64,000 bases of DNA from Lineus longissimus. Its lineage: Eukaryota; Nemertea; Pilidiophora; Heteronemertea; Lineidae. The position numbers and the translations under genes are program-made. Positions 1 through 14,500 of the stretch are shown piece after piece (positions within the stretch are counted from its first letter, which is position 1; each line of letters starts with the position of its first letter). The notes under the pieces are model-generated. The model made no database searches, was not told the origin of the DNA, and was given only the letters and a program-made list of their open reading frames with translations. The DNA lies in assembly GCF_910592395.1 (NCBI RefSeq), contig NC_088320.1, positions 1,300,001 through 1,364,000 of the forward strand, written 5' to 3'.

Positions 1-3000
1 TAATGGTACTTTCGTGCCGGTGGCTAATCCAGTTACTGAGTGATATCTCTGGTAGTCTAAACCTTGTCTTCACTTGCTTTCACTTGCCTGATTCAAGATT
101 TTAAATGGTGCCCCTCGCTTGGTTCAGTCACCAAAGAATGCAATAAAGGTGACGCTATATTCATATTCTCTCCATGTCAAATAAGAGTGTACAAGTGTTG
201 TCATTTAATCTCGCATATGTACTATAGACCTTTGCAATGAGAGTACACAATAGTCACTGGTGATGAGACGGGTCGCAGAAGATTAATCGACTTCAGCGTG
301 AGGAGAATGCAAATCAATAACGTGAACAACTGTCAATCAGCTGGGGACATATGTACCTAGCTATAGTATTTAACCCTTGCCCACCTTGGGCAACTCTGGT
401 TTTGGTGACTGTTACAACACCTGCGGAGTGGGGGACTTTTGTGTGAACAGTGCTTGGACAGCAGCCTAGTTAAGGTGTTGGTAATAACTTGCATAAGTTG
501 TGTGCTGTGATATCTCGGTTATGTCACTCAATAAAACATAGAAAAATACTGCCTGGAGGTGAGGTTGGAAAGTCTGTCGGACGTTGTCACCATTGATATC
601 AACGCAACATCATAATTTGCCCAATTATATTGAAAAACTGGCGCTGTGGGTTTATGGCCAATTTGGGGTAATTTTCTTGTCAGAGGTGCAGCAGGTATAA
701 CGGCTGGCCTTGTAGCAGATATAGTGATGGCAAGTGACATAGCCTTTTGATTGGTTGAGGATCTTGTGGCAAAGTGTGCTAGGTTATAATCCTTTTTGAC
801 TGATATACCATTGAAGCCTTCGCTTCTGTAGATTTTCATTGGTAGGACCTATTCATTGTTTTTCCTACGGTTGCTCGCAGTGTGATAACATGAGATTCAA
901 ATGTTGGCTTTATAATTAACTTTGTTGGTAAGGGGACACACTACTCAGCTAATTACAAAGACAGTGTTGTTTCACCTATCTTGAGGCTCAACCGTAGATA
1001 ATTACTTCTTACTTCTCCCTGTGGAATTGTCATCAGCAATATGACAGAGTGGTTTAAGGTTACTAAGTGACCTTTGAAAATTTATATAACACCTTCATAA
1101 TAATTAAATTACGACAATGACATCGCATTTGAAGCCTCACTGACACAATGAGGGTGATGATAAAATGGGAATTAGCCATAGTAATTGTTTCATGTTGACA
1201 ATCGAACATTTATGTTTGGTATCGAAGGGCAGATTTGTGGTGATAACAGCAATAGAGCCACAGTTATTAAGCCCCCAACTCTCGAACCCTGGGTTCGAGT
1301 GATGACTCATCCATTTCTTTCACAACCTTTTCAAACAATGGAAAAAGGCAGAATTCTGCTATAAATGCGCATGTGTGTTTTGCATCAGTCTGACAAAAAG
1401 TATGACAGTTTTCTTTGTCCCTGGAGGATTCAACAGCTGTATGTGGCATTGTTTTGCAGACAGATGATCAACTTAGAATAAAAGAATAACGTAACGCATT
1501 GTTTTCACTGTGTTCTCTCTTTATAATGTCTTTAAAGGGGAGGTAGCTTTCTGGCAGTTCCTGTTCAATTATTGTGGATTTCTCTTAGTCAACCAGCAGT
1601 TTCTCTAAGGTTTTTCGACTCGCTGAAATCGTATAACAGGCATCTTATAATAGTGTGGCAATACCACTCATCCTGGTAAACAATTGTCATGACTGAGGGG
1701 GGGACTTGGCTATCATTTCCCCTTTAAGGTCCTACCCCCTACCCGGAACTAACCCTGACTTCAGGTACCCTGAGTGTACTTAACAGCTGCTCTCACTCCA
1801 TGCATCGCTGACATGCCACAATGTTACTTTTCGAGATATTTTTGCCTTTCACCTGGAGAGTTTACAAATTGAAATAATCTGTTATTGCAGTTCAGAAGAA
1901 GATGGCCACAGCCAAGAAATGATTACCAGCTGTGGCCATGGCGACTTGGGGCTTATTGATAATGTCATCATGATATCCTGTCATTACAGGCATTTAGGCT
2001 ATTCTGATAAATGTGCAGGAGAGGGAGATAAAATGATAAGATGGAAAAGAAATGCTGCTGGGAATGATTTAATTACTTCTAGGTTTTTGTCTCTCAATAC
2101 CTTTTCTCGCCAATCAGGTGAACTAGAAGAAAATAGGCCTAAATATTGGTATAAAGCGATACACAAAAGAAATAACCCCCACCCCCACATATCCTTAAAA
2201 GGAAAGTTTCCAGGTTGTGTATAGGCTAAAGAGATTTAATTATGACCTTGGTTCCAAAACAGCCAACCGCAATATTTTCTCAGTAGTCTCCCCACAATGA
2301 GTGTTAAAGGATTACCATAATGTCCCCATCAAGTGGATTGTTATCTGAACAATCCATTTCACAGATAATCTCAACTCATAAAGAATTTCTTTCCCATTGT
2401 TCGACTAAAAGAGCCATTATGCTTTAAAATAGTAATTGGTCGTTAATTGCCCTGGGATTACTATTTGATTGATTGGTTGATTTAATTGGTCTTTATTAAT
2501 TGTTTAATTGACAGTTGGCCTAATAAACCAATCAAATGAAGTGCTCACTCAAGTGTGATTCATTCCAAGGTTTTATAAAAACGAATTTTGTTTTTCTCCA
2601 CAGGACCATCTTTCAACCTCTTCGAGCGGAAAAGTAGTGCGCCTCTCCTACGTATCAGCAGCATCTGCCTTATTGAACTTCCAATGGGAAAAAATAATCT
2701 CAGCAAAAACCTCCTCATCCATCAAACTTTAGATTTGAACTTTATGCTTCCTACAAAAAGAACTCGGAAAAAAACTACTGTGATAACTGGAAGAGGAAAT
2801 GCGGTGTAGTATTGGTGTCTCCAATCTTGAAAATATCTAATTAGGGTGACAGTCCAACCTACTTCCATAAACAAACAATTGTGAAGCTGGATGCCTCTTT
2901 ATAAATGATATATAAGGCTATTTCTTGTATATCTTAACTTTTCTTCTTTCCTAGTTGTATCAAGCCCTTTTGAAGATTGTATACCCCAGTATATTGTTTA

Positions 3001-5591
3001 GAGGTTTTGCCTTGAGCTGCTATCTTTTATCACAAAATGATGTCATTGTTGTCATGGGCCAGCTGCAGTTACAAGTGAAAAGCCATTTACACCTGGACTG
3101 GGAGCTTGAGCGGCCAGGTGAACAGAGTTCTTGCTTGTTTTCTGGTTGTTTTTTAGCTGCAAACCTCATTGAACAGCAGCAAGTCTTGAGGTCAAAACTT
3201 ATAAAGTGCATGTTCCTTGGGAGAAATCTCTTTGGATCAAAACGTATTGGTAGGCAACTCACAGGAACCTCCATGAGAATTCCATAAAAGTTCAGTACCA
3301 ACTTAAACCGATTTCTCCGTAATCGCTGCAACATTCGAAGAATCAACCCCACATGGACCTTCCCAGTTCGTGGATGCCCCTATACGCATGGAAAGCCCCA
3401 TACGCGTTCCGGAAATCTCCATGTTCACACCTGTGACAAACAATCATAATTCCTGTAAGAAATTATGACAGATGAGTCATGTATCCATTGATATTCCATC
3501 TTCATTATTAAAACCTCCATATTCATTACGTGGAACGGCCGCAAGTCTCCCATTGTTCGATCCATGTGGGACTAATACGTCTCAATAACTTACGCCATAT
3601 TGTATGTGCACTTTATAGAGAGTGTAAGGATGCCTGGATGCGGAGGATGTCACTGATTTAATCATTTGATAATGATATCACTATTGACGAGATGTATTGA
3701 AGGGTCAGTTAGTGACTTTATTGATTAGTTTGGTAATTTGATGTGAGATGTTGGAATATCCTCAAGCTAGGAAGCTGAATTAACTTCTCAGTTGCTGTTA
3801 AAATGATTATGGCAACTTCTATTCTGTGCAACTCGGGGTCTCAAAGTGCTATATGACAGTTACTTTTGAACTCTGCAGAGGTAATATGGGCCGTCAATAT
3901 TGAATTATTTGAAAAATGGTGTGATTCGTAAAAGGGAAATATGCTGTGACGGTGCAGTTGTCTTGCTAACTAAAACGTCTCTATGAGCTCATAACTTTAG
4001 AAAAATGAGCTGTCCAATGGGAAATTGTGCAAATCTTTGATTAATGATGTAAAAAATCAAAATGACTAGAACCCCATTTAATAACAGGAGGTTACGACCC
4101 CGGGGTAGATTACTCAATACACTAGACCCCTGCTGACAAAGTATGGCTTTTGCTGACGGAGGGGAACACAAGGGAAATGGGCAACCAATCATAACTCTCA
4201 TTGGAATAATCGTGATGAAAACCTTCCGGTTTTGAATCTGCTTATGCCACCAAGAGGATGATGTGAAGAAAGGGTCGGAGATCATTGTCGATAAAAACTC
4301 TGAGTCATGTTCCTGGGTATCCTCTGAGAGATCTGCGTGGTCCCTAAGTGCCCGTCGATCTTATGTGATTTGGGAAAAAATCGATGTCTGGTTGTTCAGA
4401 GGCTGTGGCATTATCAGTGATGTAGGAATGGTATCTTATTCTTAAAGAGCCCATTGAGTGCGTTGACAGGCCACTTAATAAATGCAAAGGTAAAACCAGC
4501 GAATAAAAAACCAGTAAATGCAGGATACACCACAGACCTAGTGAACTGGATATCTAGATTGTGCCTCAATGGGAGAATGCAGAACTTTGTCCAAAATGTT
4601 ATTTCTGCCAAAACATAGTTGTGACAACAGAGCACCGTTGATGTTATCATGTTATTTTTGGCAACAAAAATGATGTTGTGACGAATATCTTGTTACTCCC
4701 TGAGGCTGTATTAACTAGTATCACGGGATGAGGGTAAATACAGTGATGGGATGAGTTGGTATATGAGGAATTTGCAAGAATAATGTCTGTTATTATTAAC
4801 CATCAAGCTGGAAAAAAATAGGTTGATATCATCTTAGATCTGCAGGATGTTTCAGACCATTTGTGTGGAATAATGCACTAGTAATTCTGGTCATCTCATA
4901 CTGGATCAATCAGTTTTGCCATACCTTACTTTACTACATTGATCACCCTACCCTGTCTTCTTGAATCTTGACAGGATTTCTAGTAAAAACACCTGGAGAC
5001 ATTATTACACCAAACTTCTATATGGTGACAGGTTTGAAAGCTTCTTTCCATTGCTGAATGAGACCATATTGTTGATGAAGTTGTTTGCCAAAAGACATTC
5101 GCCGACTGCACATTTCTTGGCTTTAAGGTGTGGATCCGATACATCTTTCTATCTCTGCAAATTTCTTTTGTTGATATTAGGATTCTGATCAGGCTCACAC
5201 TGCCAGCCGTCATAGTCTCAAACCTAATACCTCTGCTGATTGCTGCTTCTCCTATTCTAAAGAACATGCAGTTTCAAACAAGATATGAAGTTACACGAAT
5301 CAGGAAGGTCAAAGATCCTACTCTGTATCTCTGCCTTATTCTCTGCACGCATAGAGCACATCCAGCGTCTGATGTACAATTATGACACTAATAGGCTGTG
5401 AAAATCAATCCCTTTTGGGACTGGGTATTCGTTAGTCTTTTCCCGGGTCTTAATTGGGATTGTTCTACTGTGTCATTTAAAGAACCGATTACCTCCGAGC
5501 GGAAGAGATCGAAAAAAGATGCGCAGGGATTATACCATCAGATGGAGCAGGTCTATTGGAAAAAGTCTGTCCTCGGGTGGGAAATGTCATG

Positions 5592-5625
5592 CTTGTTCGT
5601 TCAGGTGACTTGTTCGTTCAGGTGA
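5592..5625. repeat. Perfect 17 bp tandem duplication
   Basis: CTTGTTCGTTCAGGTGA occurs twice in a row. Confidence 0.95.
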
Positions 5626-8600
5626 CTTCTTGATGCTTTAATTGATGTTTTGAATTGAGACATGTTCAGTGCAAAGAGTCAGAAGAGTGCTTCTCAATGA
5701 AGGAGTTGTCTCTTGAAAGGACTGGTTGTTTGAAGAGATATTTGGCTGTACATGTACCATCAATCAGTAGGCTGGCTCAGTTCCCTGATGATTGACATCT
5801 GTGATTTTGTACAAATCTTTTTGTTCACCAATCATATGCATGCCATATGTCGAGACACAAAACATATGCATTGTATCAAGTTAAAACACTAATTGATGGC
5901 CCATATCTTTTGTTACACAAATATTCCCAATTCATTTATTGTCAAAAATACTTTCTTCCACAAACAACAGTCAATAGGTTTGATTCAATTTTCAGAGAGA
6001 GATGTTCTCACCATCTTTAACAGCATAAAAAATGAATGTAACAAACTCAAAGCAACAGCATGTGTTAACCTCTGGTACTTACACATCATTATTTTTCAAA
6101 TGATTGAGATGATATACAGCCAGTGTGGAATTGTTTTGAGATTTCTTATGATATCTAAACTGTATGTTTCAAATTACATCATTAAAATCATTTTCTTCTC
6201 TCTTGAGTTCTTTTATCGTTGGTGTTGACTTCACTCACAAGAGAAGTCAGTTACATTTGAAGTTGTTCATTGTATTAACTGGTGGCTGAAAAACATGGAA
6301 ATACATGATGCTGTTATGCATGCTGAAACTTGGTGTTGGGTATCTGTCTGCACAACATTTTTGTTGAAATTTATATCGGGTGCATATTTACGAGTTCACT
6401 TTTCAAGCTTTTGCTTCACTTAAAGCTGAACACCAACAGACACAAAGGGGACTGAAGGCGCTGATGGACTTGTAGGAGGGAGAAGGGCCAGTGAGTTATC
6501 CAGAGCCTCCACTTCACAAGAACAACAACAACAACTGGTTGTCCGGTAAAGATCGTCGATCTGACAAAACTGCTACCTCCTCATAAAGAAGAAAAACAAA
6601 AGGTCACACATTCCGGTCCAGCACTAAATACGGCTCATCACATCACCACAGGAACTCATTTGCCGGAACCTTTGTTCCGCCAATCGTACCAATTGGTCTT
6701 GATTAGGGCTAAATCGCCATCATAATAGGTCGTTTAAGGTTCCTCTATACGTCATGACGACCTTAAGGTCCCAGGTTGTCTGCAGGGGCCCTCATTGTGG
6801 GAATTATCGCTGGAGATCTGAGAATTGAGAACACATTTTCTTAGAAGATTTTTACCTTAAAATGACTCGGTCCAAGATTGTTCAACTATTTGACCAGAAA
6901 GACCTAAAGAGGGTTAATATGACACCCCACATTTCAGAAGAAATAATGAGAGAAAAGACATGCAAAAACGTCTACATTGAAAAAATTGCTGTCACGAAGT
7001 CAGAGATTTAAAAAATTTGCCCCCAGGTGCAAAAAGTGAGCTATGGATGCAGACGACATGCAATACTACCAGTAATGATTTCTTAAGGAGATCAACCTCT
7101 TGAAATATTTTTTATTCAGTCGTCAACACCCATCGATCAGGGGGCAAAAGATTATGAAATAGGATCCCAAGGTGCAAAATTGTTAATGCAGCTATGACAT
7201 GCGATGCTGGGAGTAATCAGTGATGGCATTGGCTCACTTCAATCACATTTTAGGGAGAAAAAATTAGTTTTTTCATGATTAGGTTATCAATCTTTAAAAT
7301 TTGGGGTTGTTGCACACAACACACTATCGGGTCTTACGTCATAACTTTCACCAATAATTGGTCCCGCGTCAGGAAAACGTGAAAATTTGCCTGAAGGTTG
7401 ATAACTTTGTACTGATAAATGCCACCATGGCATGCAATATCTGCACACTTTTTAAAGGATGCTAATTAGGAAATTGTCTTAAATCACTCCAGACTCACTT
7501 CTTTATTTAGTTCCGGATATGCCTCAAAGCAGCAAGCGTGTAAAATTTGCTAAATTTAATATCCTGTCGTTTTTTACAGCAGTAAACCTTTGGTAGATAA
7601 ATCATCTTGTGCTGCTTGGAGATTTATATCATCTTTCTTGGATCGTAGTAAATCTCGCAAAAGCTGTGCGGCTTACGTTCACATTTGCAATGGGTTTGCT
7701 TTCTTGAAATGACTGATTATAGTTTGAGAAAGCTTGTGAGTCCCTTGGTGTTTCCTGTGGCAGCGACAACCTAGGCCATGTCTGGTAGGCTTAGGCCTTT
7801 GGTGTTTCATGTCAATGAAACTTTGATAGTTTTGTCTCTAATCTGTGTATCTTTGAGGGTCCTCCCAAAACCCTGAGTGCTGTCGCAGGACAGAAGAAAC
7901 AGCCATTCCACTAATTTGACTTCACAACTCTTGACTTTACTAATTTGAGCATTTACTTTTGAAAGTCACCTAACTCCCCAATGCTCCTATCACCATTGTT
8001 AAGTCAGCATTAATTTCGATATTAGCTTTTAGAAAACTCCAGTGGGATTTCAGTCAGAGTTAAACTTTTTCTTGATGTAATTAAACGTGTTTTGGTTCAG
8101 TGTTGAAGTTCCTCTCTTGGGATGTTGTCACAGTGTTGTGGAAATTAAAAATTGCGTTCACTGAACTCTCAGACAAGAACTCGTCACATCCAACTTTAAC
8201 TTGATGTTAGCGGGGCCGTTTTAGAGGTGACTGATAGACAGGATTAAACTACAGATTATCTATCATTTTGTCGAGTCAAGTTTTTCATAGTGGTTTCGTG
8301 GTCTTGTCGCCTTGTCTGATTTTTTCAAATCTTAGACATTCATGGCCAGTATGTGGCTGATCATTCTGTTTAACCATAAGAACAATGAATAAACAACTTC
8401 TTCTGTAGTTCCTTCGACAGTAAATGGACTTCTCGTGGCATGCGCTTAGTGAAAGTGCTGTCGCTACGGACAACGTCAGGTCCGTAGCTCAGAACGGACG
8501 AGAAGAGATGACATTTCGCCATTTGCCATCAACTGCTTGTTTGCTTTGTTGATGAGGATATTAATTATTATGGACATCCAATCAGTGTTGGGTGGTTGAG

Positions 8601-8644
8601 GGGAGTTGTGGTCATGTTTGTACTACAGCTCTGCTCTAACCGAC

Positions 8645-8785
8645 ATGGAGAATGAGTTTGATGTGTATACTGTGCCATTCGCAGTGGAGCGAGGCGTACC
8701 AGTTGGCACAGAATCCACAGAAGCAGAGTTAGCAATGTTTCTAAGAGTGGTTTGGCTGGGTGTGACAGGGCTAGAAATTCACTGA
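8645..8785 (+). CDS. Small ORF, 46 codons (unrecognised)
   Basis: It reads MENEFDVYTVPFAVERGVPV, then GTESTEAELAMFLRVVWLGV and TGLEIH, stop TGA. The codon choice is more protein-like than that of its surroundings. No homologue is recognised and no splice sites or promoter were found, so it may be chance or a repeat remnant. Confidence 0.2.
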   Translation: MENEFDVYTVPFAVERGVPVGTESTEAELAMFLRVVWLGVTGLEIH

Positions 8786-11506
8786 AGCGACAGAGTCAAG
8801 AGACAATTGCTTTCGGGTCCTCCCCGTTTGCCGAAGTGCCCTCTTGATAACTGAATAGAGAGAAAGAAGTCTTTTCAAGCTTTCATTTCGCAATATCGGA
8901 TGCACGATACAGTAGCTTACACCTGAAAAATGATAGCTACAGTGTTTAAAAGGCATGCATAAGAAACACAGTCTTCTTTCGATGAGTAACTAAACCCTAC
9001 CAAAACAAAATGATATTGACCTGAAGTCCTAAGACAGCCTGAAGAATGGATGTAACATACAGAACTGAAGAGATATCGTGCATGTTTCATCCCAAGGCAC
9101 CTGAGAAAAAAGAGATACATTCATCGCCTCCAGACATCAGCCGCATGTTTCATTTCAAGAATCAAGTGGTTTGCGGTGCATTCTTAATCTTGTTCTTTTT
9201 TGTGTATCAACCAGAGTACCTGTATACATAACATCAGAAACAGGGCGAACCAGCAACTGGGAGTCGGATGTTGCCTGGTTTCTGGCAATACGTGTGCCAT
9301 GTCCTCTTGAAGTTCCTCAGTGTAACCCCAAGCCACCAAAAATACTTCACTCATGGTATCCAAGAAGCCTGTTGGATGTCGCCTAATTATTTCTCTTTTG
9401 GCAAATGTGGTAACTTCTCCTTTCTGCAGTGTTTTCTTTTTCCCATGGCGCCGGGTATTTCAGTCTTAGCTTGTTAATTACCTGTCGGTAGATGTTATCG
9501 AAATATTTAAAATTGCAACGAAACTTTTACGAAGAAGAAAAAAGGCACATACCTTCATTTAATTGACCAGGAAGTAAGACTAAAGAGAGTTCAAATGTCC
9601 ATAGCTTTAACAAGAAATGTAAATTTGTGTGTATTTCCACCAGAAAATGAACACTTCAGCTCAGTGTGAACAGAGTAGTTAGACACTTTTGAAATATTCT
9701 GATATTCTGGTAGATTAACCCTTTGAGCCATGCGAGACAACAAATCTGCATTTTGGTACTTCCTGTGGTTTATTGAAGATTTGCCGCAAGTACTAAATAC
9801 CTGTATGTTTTTATTGCTAAAATTTCTTTATGTTTCCCGGGTCTACAATCGTTTATACCTTACCAAGTTTAGTGGGCTGACACTTAAAGATTTGATGAGC
9901 TCTTAAAAACAGCCCATTTATCCATTTCTTCATGGGATTTCTTGGTTGCTATCGTAGTTATCTACCATGCAACAGTCTGAGTGGTTAATACTATCAGCAC
10001 CTGATTTAGTGGTGCTAAATGCTACGCTACCGCTGATGACTTACGAAAGATTTTGTATTTGCTAACAGCTATGTTTCTTTCATAGCCAACTGCATCAGTG
10101 AACAGCACGGGCACTAAATCTCTTGTGAAGGTAATCCTAAGTACGGCTGCAGCCTAAGTACGCACAAGTTATCATAAATCGCTTCAAATCTAATTGTAAC
10201 ATATCAACATAAACAGTTTTGTAAAGTTCATCTGACGAGATTAGTTATATCCTTCAGGAATAGTTGGTAATCTATTAACAAACTTTTAAATTAATAATGT
10301 TATATTATTAGATGGGATGTTGCCCTTTTAAACCATTGTTGCACATTCAACAGACCCCGTGGCAACATGTCCTCTCAGTTGTTGTATGGATAATTGTATC
10401 TTTCGAATCATTTTGGTTTTGCTTTAAAGTGCCTTACGCATCTTACTATCCTTTAAACACAATGGACGACAATATGAGACCGCGTGGATAGCAGGATCAA
10501 CTCTGGGCTCGGGGCTGTATTAACGTTGTGTCCTGATACATTCATTAACGCAGAGTTATATGTTTACTACCAACAAACTTTGTTTGCTTCTAAACATTAC
10601 CTTTAACCTAAGTAGAAATCTGTGGTTGGCAGAGAAAGAAAAATAACAGTTTAAGAAATCACGCTTCAAAGGAATCCCAGTCTACTGCTCCGTATCGTGA
10701 CTGGAACATTGGGCATACAGTTAGCTGGATTGAAAAAGGGTTTATAAAAAACTCATTCATGATTTAATTTGAACTTTGAAAGATAAGTTGTATGCCTAGA
10801 TACTAGGCAGTGGTCTTGAAGGTCGATGGCAAATTCAATACCAAGACTTTCTCCTCCTAGGTATACCACCAGATATTCACAAGGGAGCTGCAAAACAAAC
10901 TTAACAAGCTACAATAAAAACAGCCTTCGCACATACTGTAGGAAAGCAGTTTGTTTCCATTGTTGTTCAAACAATTCTGGTGACAGATATTGCCCATTTA
11001 ACGCAGGGTTAACCTGGCAACACACTGAAAGACCCGTGATTAGATTAGTCTGTATCAGCCGTTATCTGTTTATTGGTAACCAACTCCTGAAGAAGCCCTA
11101 CATAATCGTCTCTTTGAAGCTGCAAACACGCTGCAGGGCATCTTGTGATAGATTTAGATTAGAATGTTGACAAGTAAACAAAACCTAAAGAAATTGCATT
11201 TCGCCTCAAGTAGGCATATTCATCTGTACACTAGTTGAGAGCTATTTTACGTTATGTACAGGCATCACTGGCCTTGTTGGGAGATATGGTATGTTATCTA
11301 TCTTGCATGTTATTCATGCAAGCATCAGAGTACCAACATAACCATGTAATGATATTGACAAATCAAGTCTATAAGTGTGCATATTGCTATTGATAAATTT
11401 AGAGGAGATTTATAAATTCATATGACAATATTTTGTTGACAAGTAAACAATATCTCATAAATATTAATCAACCCTTTGGATTCTGTGCCAATATTAGCAT
11501 TTTTAA

Positions 11507-11572
11507 ATGCCTAAGCCCGAGGAGAAGTACAACCAATGGTGCTGTGGCCGCTCGAATCGTCTTGGAGGCACA
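11507..11572 (+). CDS. Candidate first coding exon (unrecognised)
   Basis: An ATG opens 22 codons, MPKPEEKYNQWCCGRSNRLG followed by G-T, ending at a GTGAGT donor. GC content jumps against an AT-rich surround. The Cys-rich start is reminiscent of small multi-span membrane proteins, but I could not find the following exons, and the ATG context is weak. Confidence 0.25.
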
Positions 11573-14500
11573 GTGAGTAGGTATTTTAGTCATCAGCGAA
11601 GACGATGAAACAATGAACAGTGCTAACAGTTGTTGCTGTATTTCCCCCTTGGTAAACTGATACCATAGCTTACTCTACTCTTTAGAAGCAAGGAATTGAA
11701 CCTGGTCAGGTTCTGCAATGTTAGTAAACAAAAGTAAGCTTTGTGTTGGGCAAGCTTTTCTTCCGTGGGTTCTTGGTTTCAAGATCAATAGTGTCGTGGT
11801 TAGAGAGCATGTTCAACTGGCATCCTTCTTTTTCTTCATTCCCTCTTTCTCTCCAACAAGTATTAACATCAACACCACTGTGCCAATCTCTATAGGACTT
11901 AACCTTCACATGGTGCTTACCTCATTCCTGGGACTGTATTGCGGACAAGCTGGCTTACTGATAGAATTATGCAGAAGACAAGCATCCCATCCAGGAGAAT
12001 GATACTCCTGGTTTATGCTAGTGATACTTACATAAACTTGCTGACTAGGTCTTGCCTAAAACTTGGTATATTTTTGTTTTTACTTGCTCTTTGTACTACA
12101 AAATGTAACAAATGGAGCTGCTTCATGTATCTTGTTGATAAAACTTAGGAGTAAACAGCCAATAAAAAAGCATAGCGTTAACTGATGAGCTGTTTAGTAG
12201 CCAATATCAGTAGGGGGTAATATTCACCGAGAAAATGAGTGGGATAGTATAAAAAGTGGCCCACACCTGGTGCAAAACAGAACTTATAATTAGCTCTCAG
12301 TCATCGGTGCAGAGTCATTTTCGCTCCACCACTTGTGAGCTCATCTCACGTTTTTTTTATGGAGAAGGAATCGTGTCTGCAGACCATCTTCCTACTATTA
12401 TCATCTCCGTTAACGATCAGCGTGAACTTTTAATGATAGTGCCCCAGGGGCTAGTTAACCAGGGGTGAAATAACGAACCCCATGTTCCGATTTTTGATGT
12501 TCGCCTCCACGTTTTACTTGAGTCATCACTTGTCTTGGATTGTTTGGTTTTGAGTTGAGCGTTTAACCATTGTAATTTGGTTATCCTCAACATGAAGAGA
12601 ATAGAGAAATAATTGTTAGGTTTTTATTGGAGTTTCAGGTTCTTGAGCCCTGTGGTTAAGGATGATCTCATTCTGTGAAAGCCTCAGGCAATTTCGTTGA
12701 GGATGAAAAACATTTTAGAAAGTTGGAGCTTCTGCTTACTGTGCTTGGTTTAACAATTGTGTGAGTAAATTAGAGACTGCAGAAGACAAGGAGGATGAGT
12801 CAGTCACAGTACAAGAATCTTGATGAAGCCTTGGGCGCTAGCAAGAAGAAGCAGCTTGACAATTGAAAATATGTGACATGAAACTTTTCATGCTAACGTT
12901 CTGTGATTCAAAACAATTCGTGTTCTTCTCAGGTTCTGATGACTTGCTGGAATTTTAGCAACTTTATGAAAGTTTTTTCTTTTGAAAACATGTAAAAGAT
13001 AATGATTAGAATTTTGTTTCTGCCTTTGTGGCTACCAGGGACAAAGGTACCAAGTTCTGCTCAAATGAGTTAATTGGTGCTGCTGTCTTGGCACTTGCAA
13101 GTGCCTTCAGTTGAACTGATACAAAAGTATTAAGTGTACTGCATCATTTCATACTGAAGCTATTAGGATCCAAATTGTATTGACCCTGAAACTATCGGAC
13201 ATATCTCTGGGTATCTCTTTGAACAGCAAAGGCTTCCAGCGAAACATACACAGCAATTAGCTGTCCCATCCTTTCACCTTTTTGTCACGGGTAATTTTAT
13301 TATGTTCTAAATAATTTGAAGATTACGACTTGCTTTGGGCCACGTTCCATTGATTGTCTTGTGTTGAATGCGTACGCAATATGACTTTGGGCAGTTTTTA
13401 TCAGATAATGCACCAGTAACATGTGCAAATTAGATTAGTTTATATTGCATTGTTTTCGATTGATGTGACTTTCTAAGCCATGAATAACCAATGGCGGTAT
13501 TTCTAGGTGGTGAATCTCCTGAATTGACTGGGAGGAGTATTGCTTAATAATTGATTAACAGGACTCACTAACCTCATCTAACTAATGCATTGGCCAGTAA
13601 TGATGACGATCTAAATATCTTGTAAATACCCTCATATAGAACCTCAGTCTTTGAATTGTTTGAAATTTGTCACTGTTGAAAAGAAGATTTTTTTCCAGCG
13701 AAATATCAGACATCAGAAATTATTCTCCCTAGACCTGATGAAAATAAGTATGAAGTATGATGTAAAAAACCCTCTTGGGAGCGGTGAAACTTATGTCAAA
13801 ATTATAGAGGAGCTGCTCATCACACATACGAGTGTATGGTGCACGACGAGGTCAGTCCGAATTCTCAACACAACTGATGATGTGTCCTTGATGATGTACA
13901 TGCCGTGCTCTATGTTGTAATGTACGTCAAGTATATCTTATACGCGGCTTTGAAAGCCCCATGTGGCTACCCAACATCCCGAAGATAAACTCGGAACTTG
14001 CATGTCTTAATCCTATTCATAATTCATGTTTAGGAGGTCATTTCTAGTAGATATTTCATCCTTCGTATCTTAGACTTGGTACCAAACATCAAATGAATTC
14101 GTTTATTATGAGGCTCTTGGGGACAGTTATATTTGGCTGTTCAATAGATTGTTCTTACCCGTCTGTAAACTGTTGCAGACTACCGTCAAATCTAATGTTG
14201 GATTATCTTGTGTGAACTTTGTATGGGGTAACTTGAAATGCGTGAAATAAGCCCTTCCTTTCAGAAATATCAGCACTAAGGCCACTGTTCTACAGTAGCT
14301 GAAGAAACGTTAAAAAACACAACATAATTTCTTGCTCAGATAGTGTTTCCGGGGACACTTTAATTGCTATTGCCATGAAAAAGATGTGCCAGCAGTTGCT
14401 TTCAACCCTCCTGGGACTATTCTATCAGTATTTCCTTTCTCTTGTCTACCATTAAATCAGGCTATTCTTTTTACTATTTGCACCCAATCAGAAAGCAATA

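Noticed and set aside
1260-1310. GGTTCGAGT string considered as a tRNA T-loop
   Set aside because: No acceptor stem, anticodon arm or box A at the right distance.
2580-2808. Acceptor-like CTCCACAG followed by an open frame
   Set aside because: Two frames are equally open, neither resembles a known protein, and there is no matching donor.
5592-5625. Tandem 17-mer considered as a CRISPR-like or operator repeat
   Set aside because: There are only two abutting copies with no spacers, in an animal genome.
10826-11170. 114-codon ORF with several Cys
   Set aside because: The cysteines show no regular spacing, and no family or splice signals support it.
12240-12300. TATAAAAA box with a possible initiator
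   Set aside because: No gene start, exon or downstream coding sequence could be tied to it, so it is not called as a promoter.
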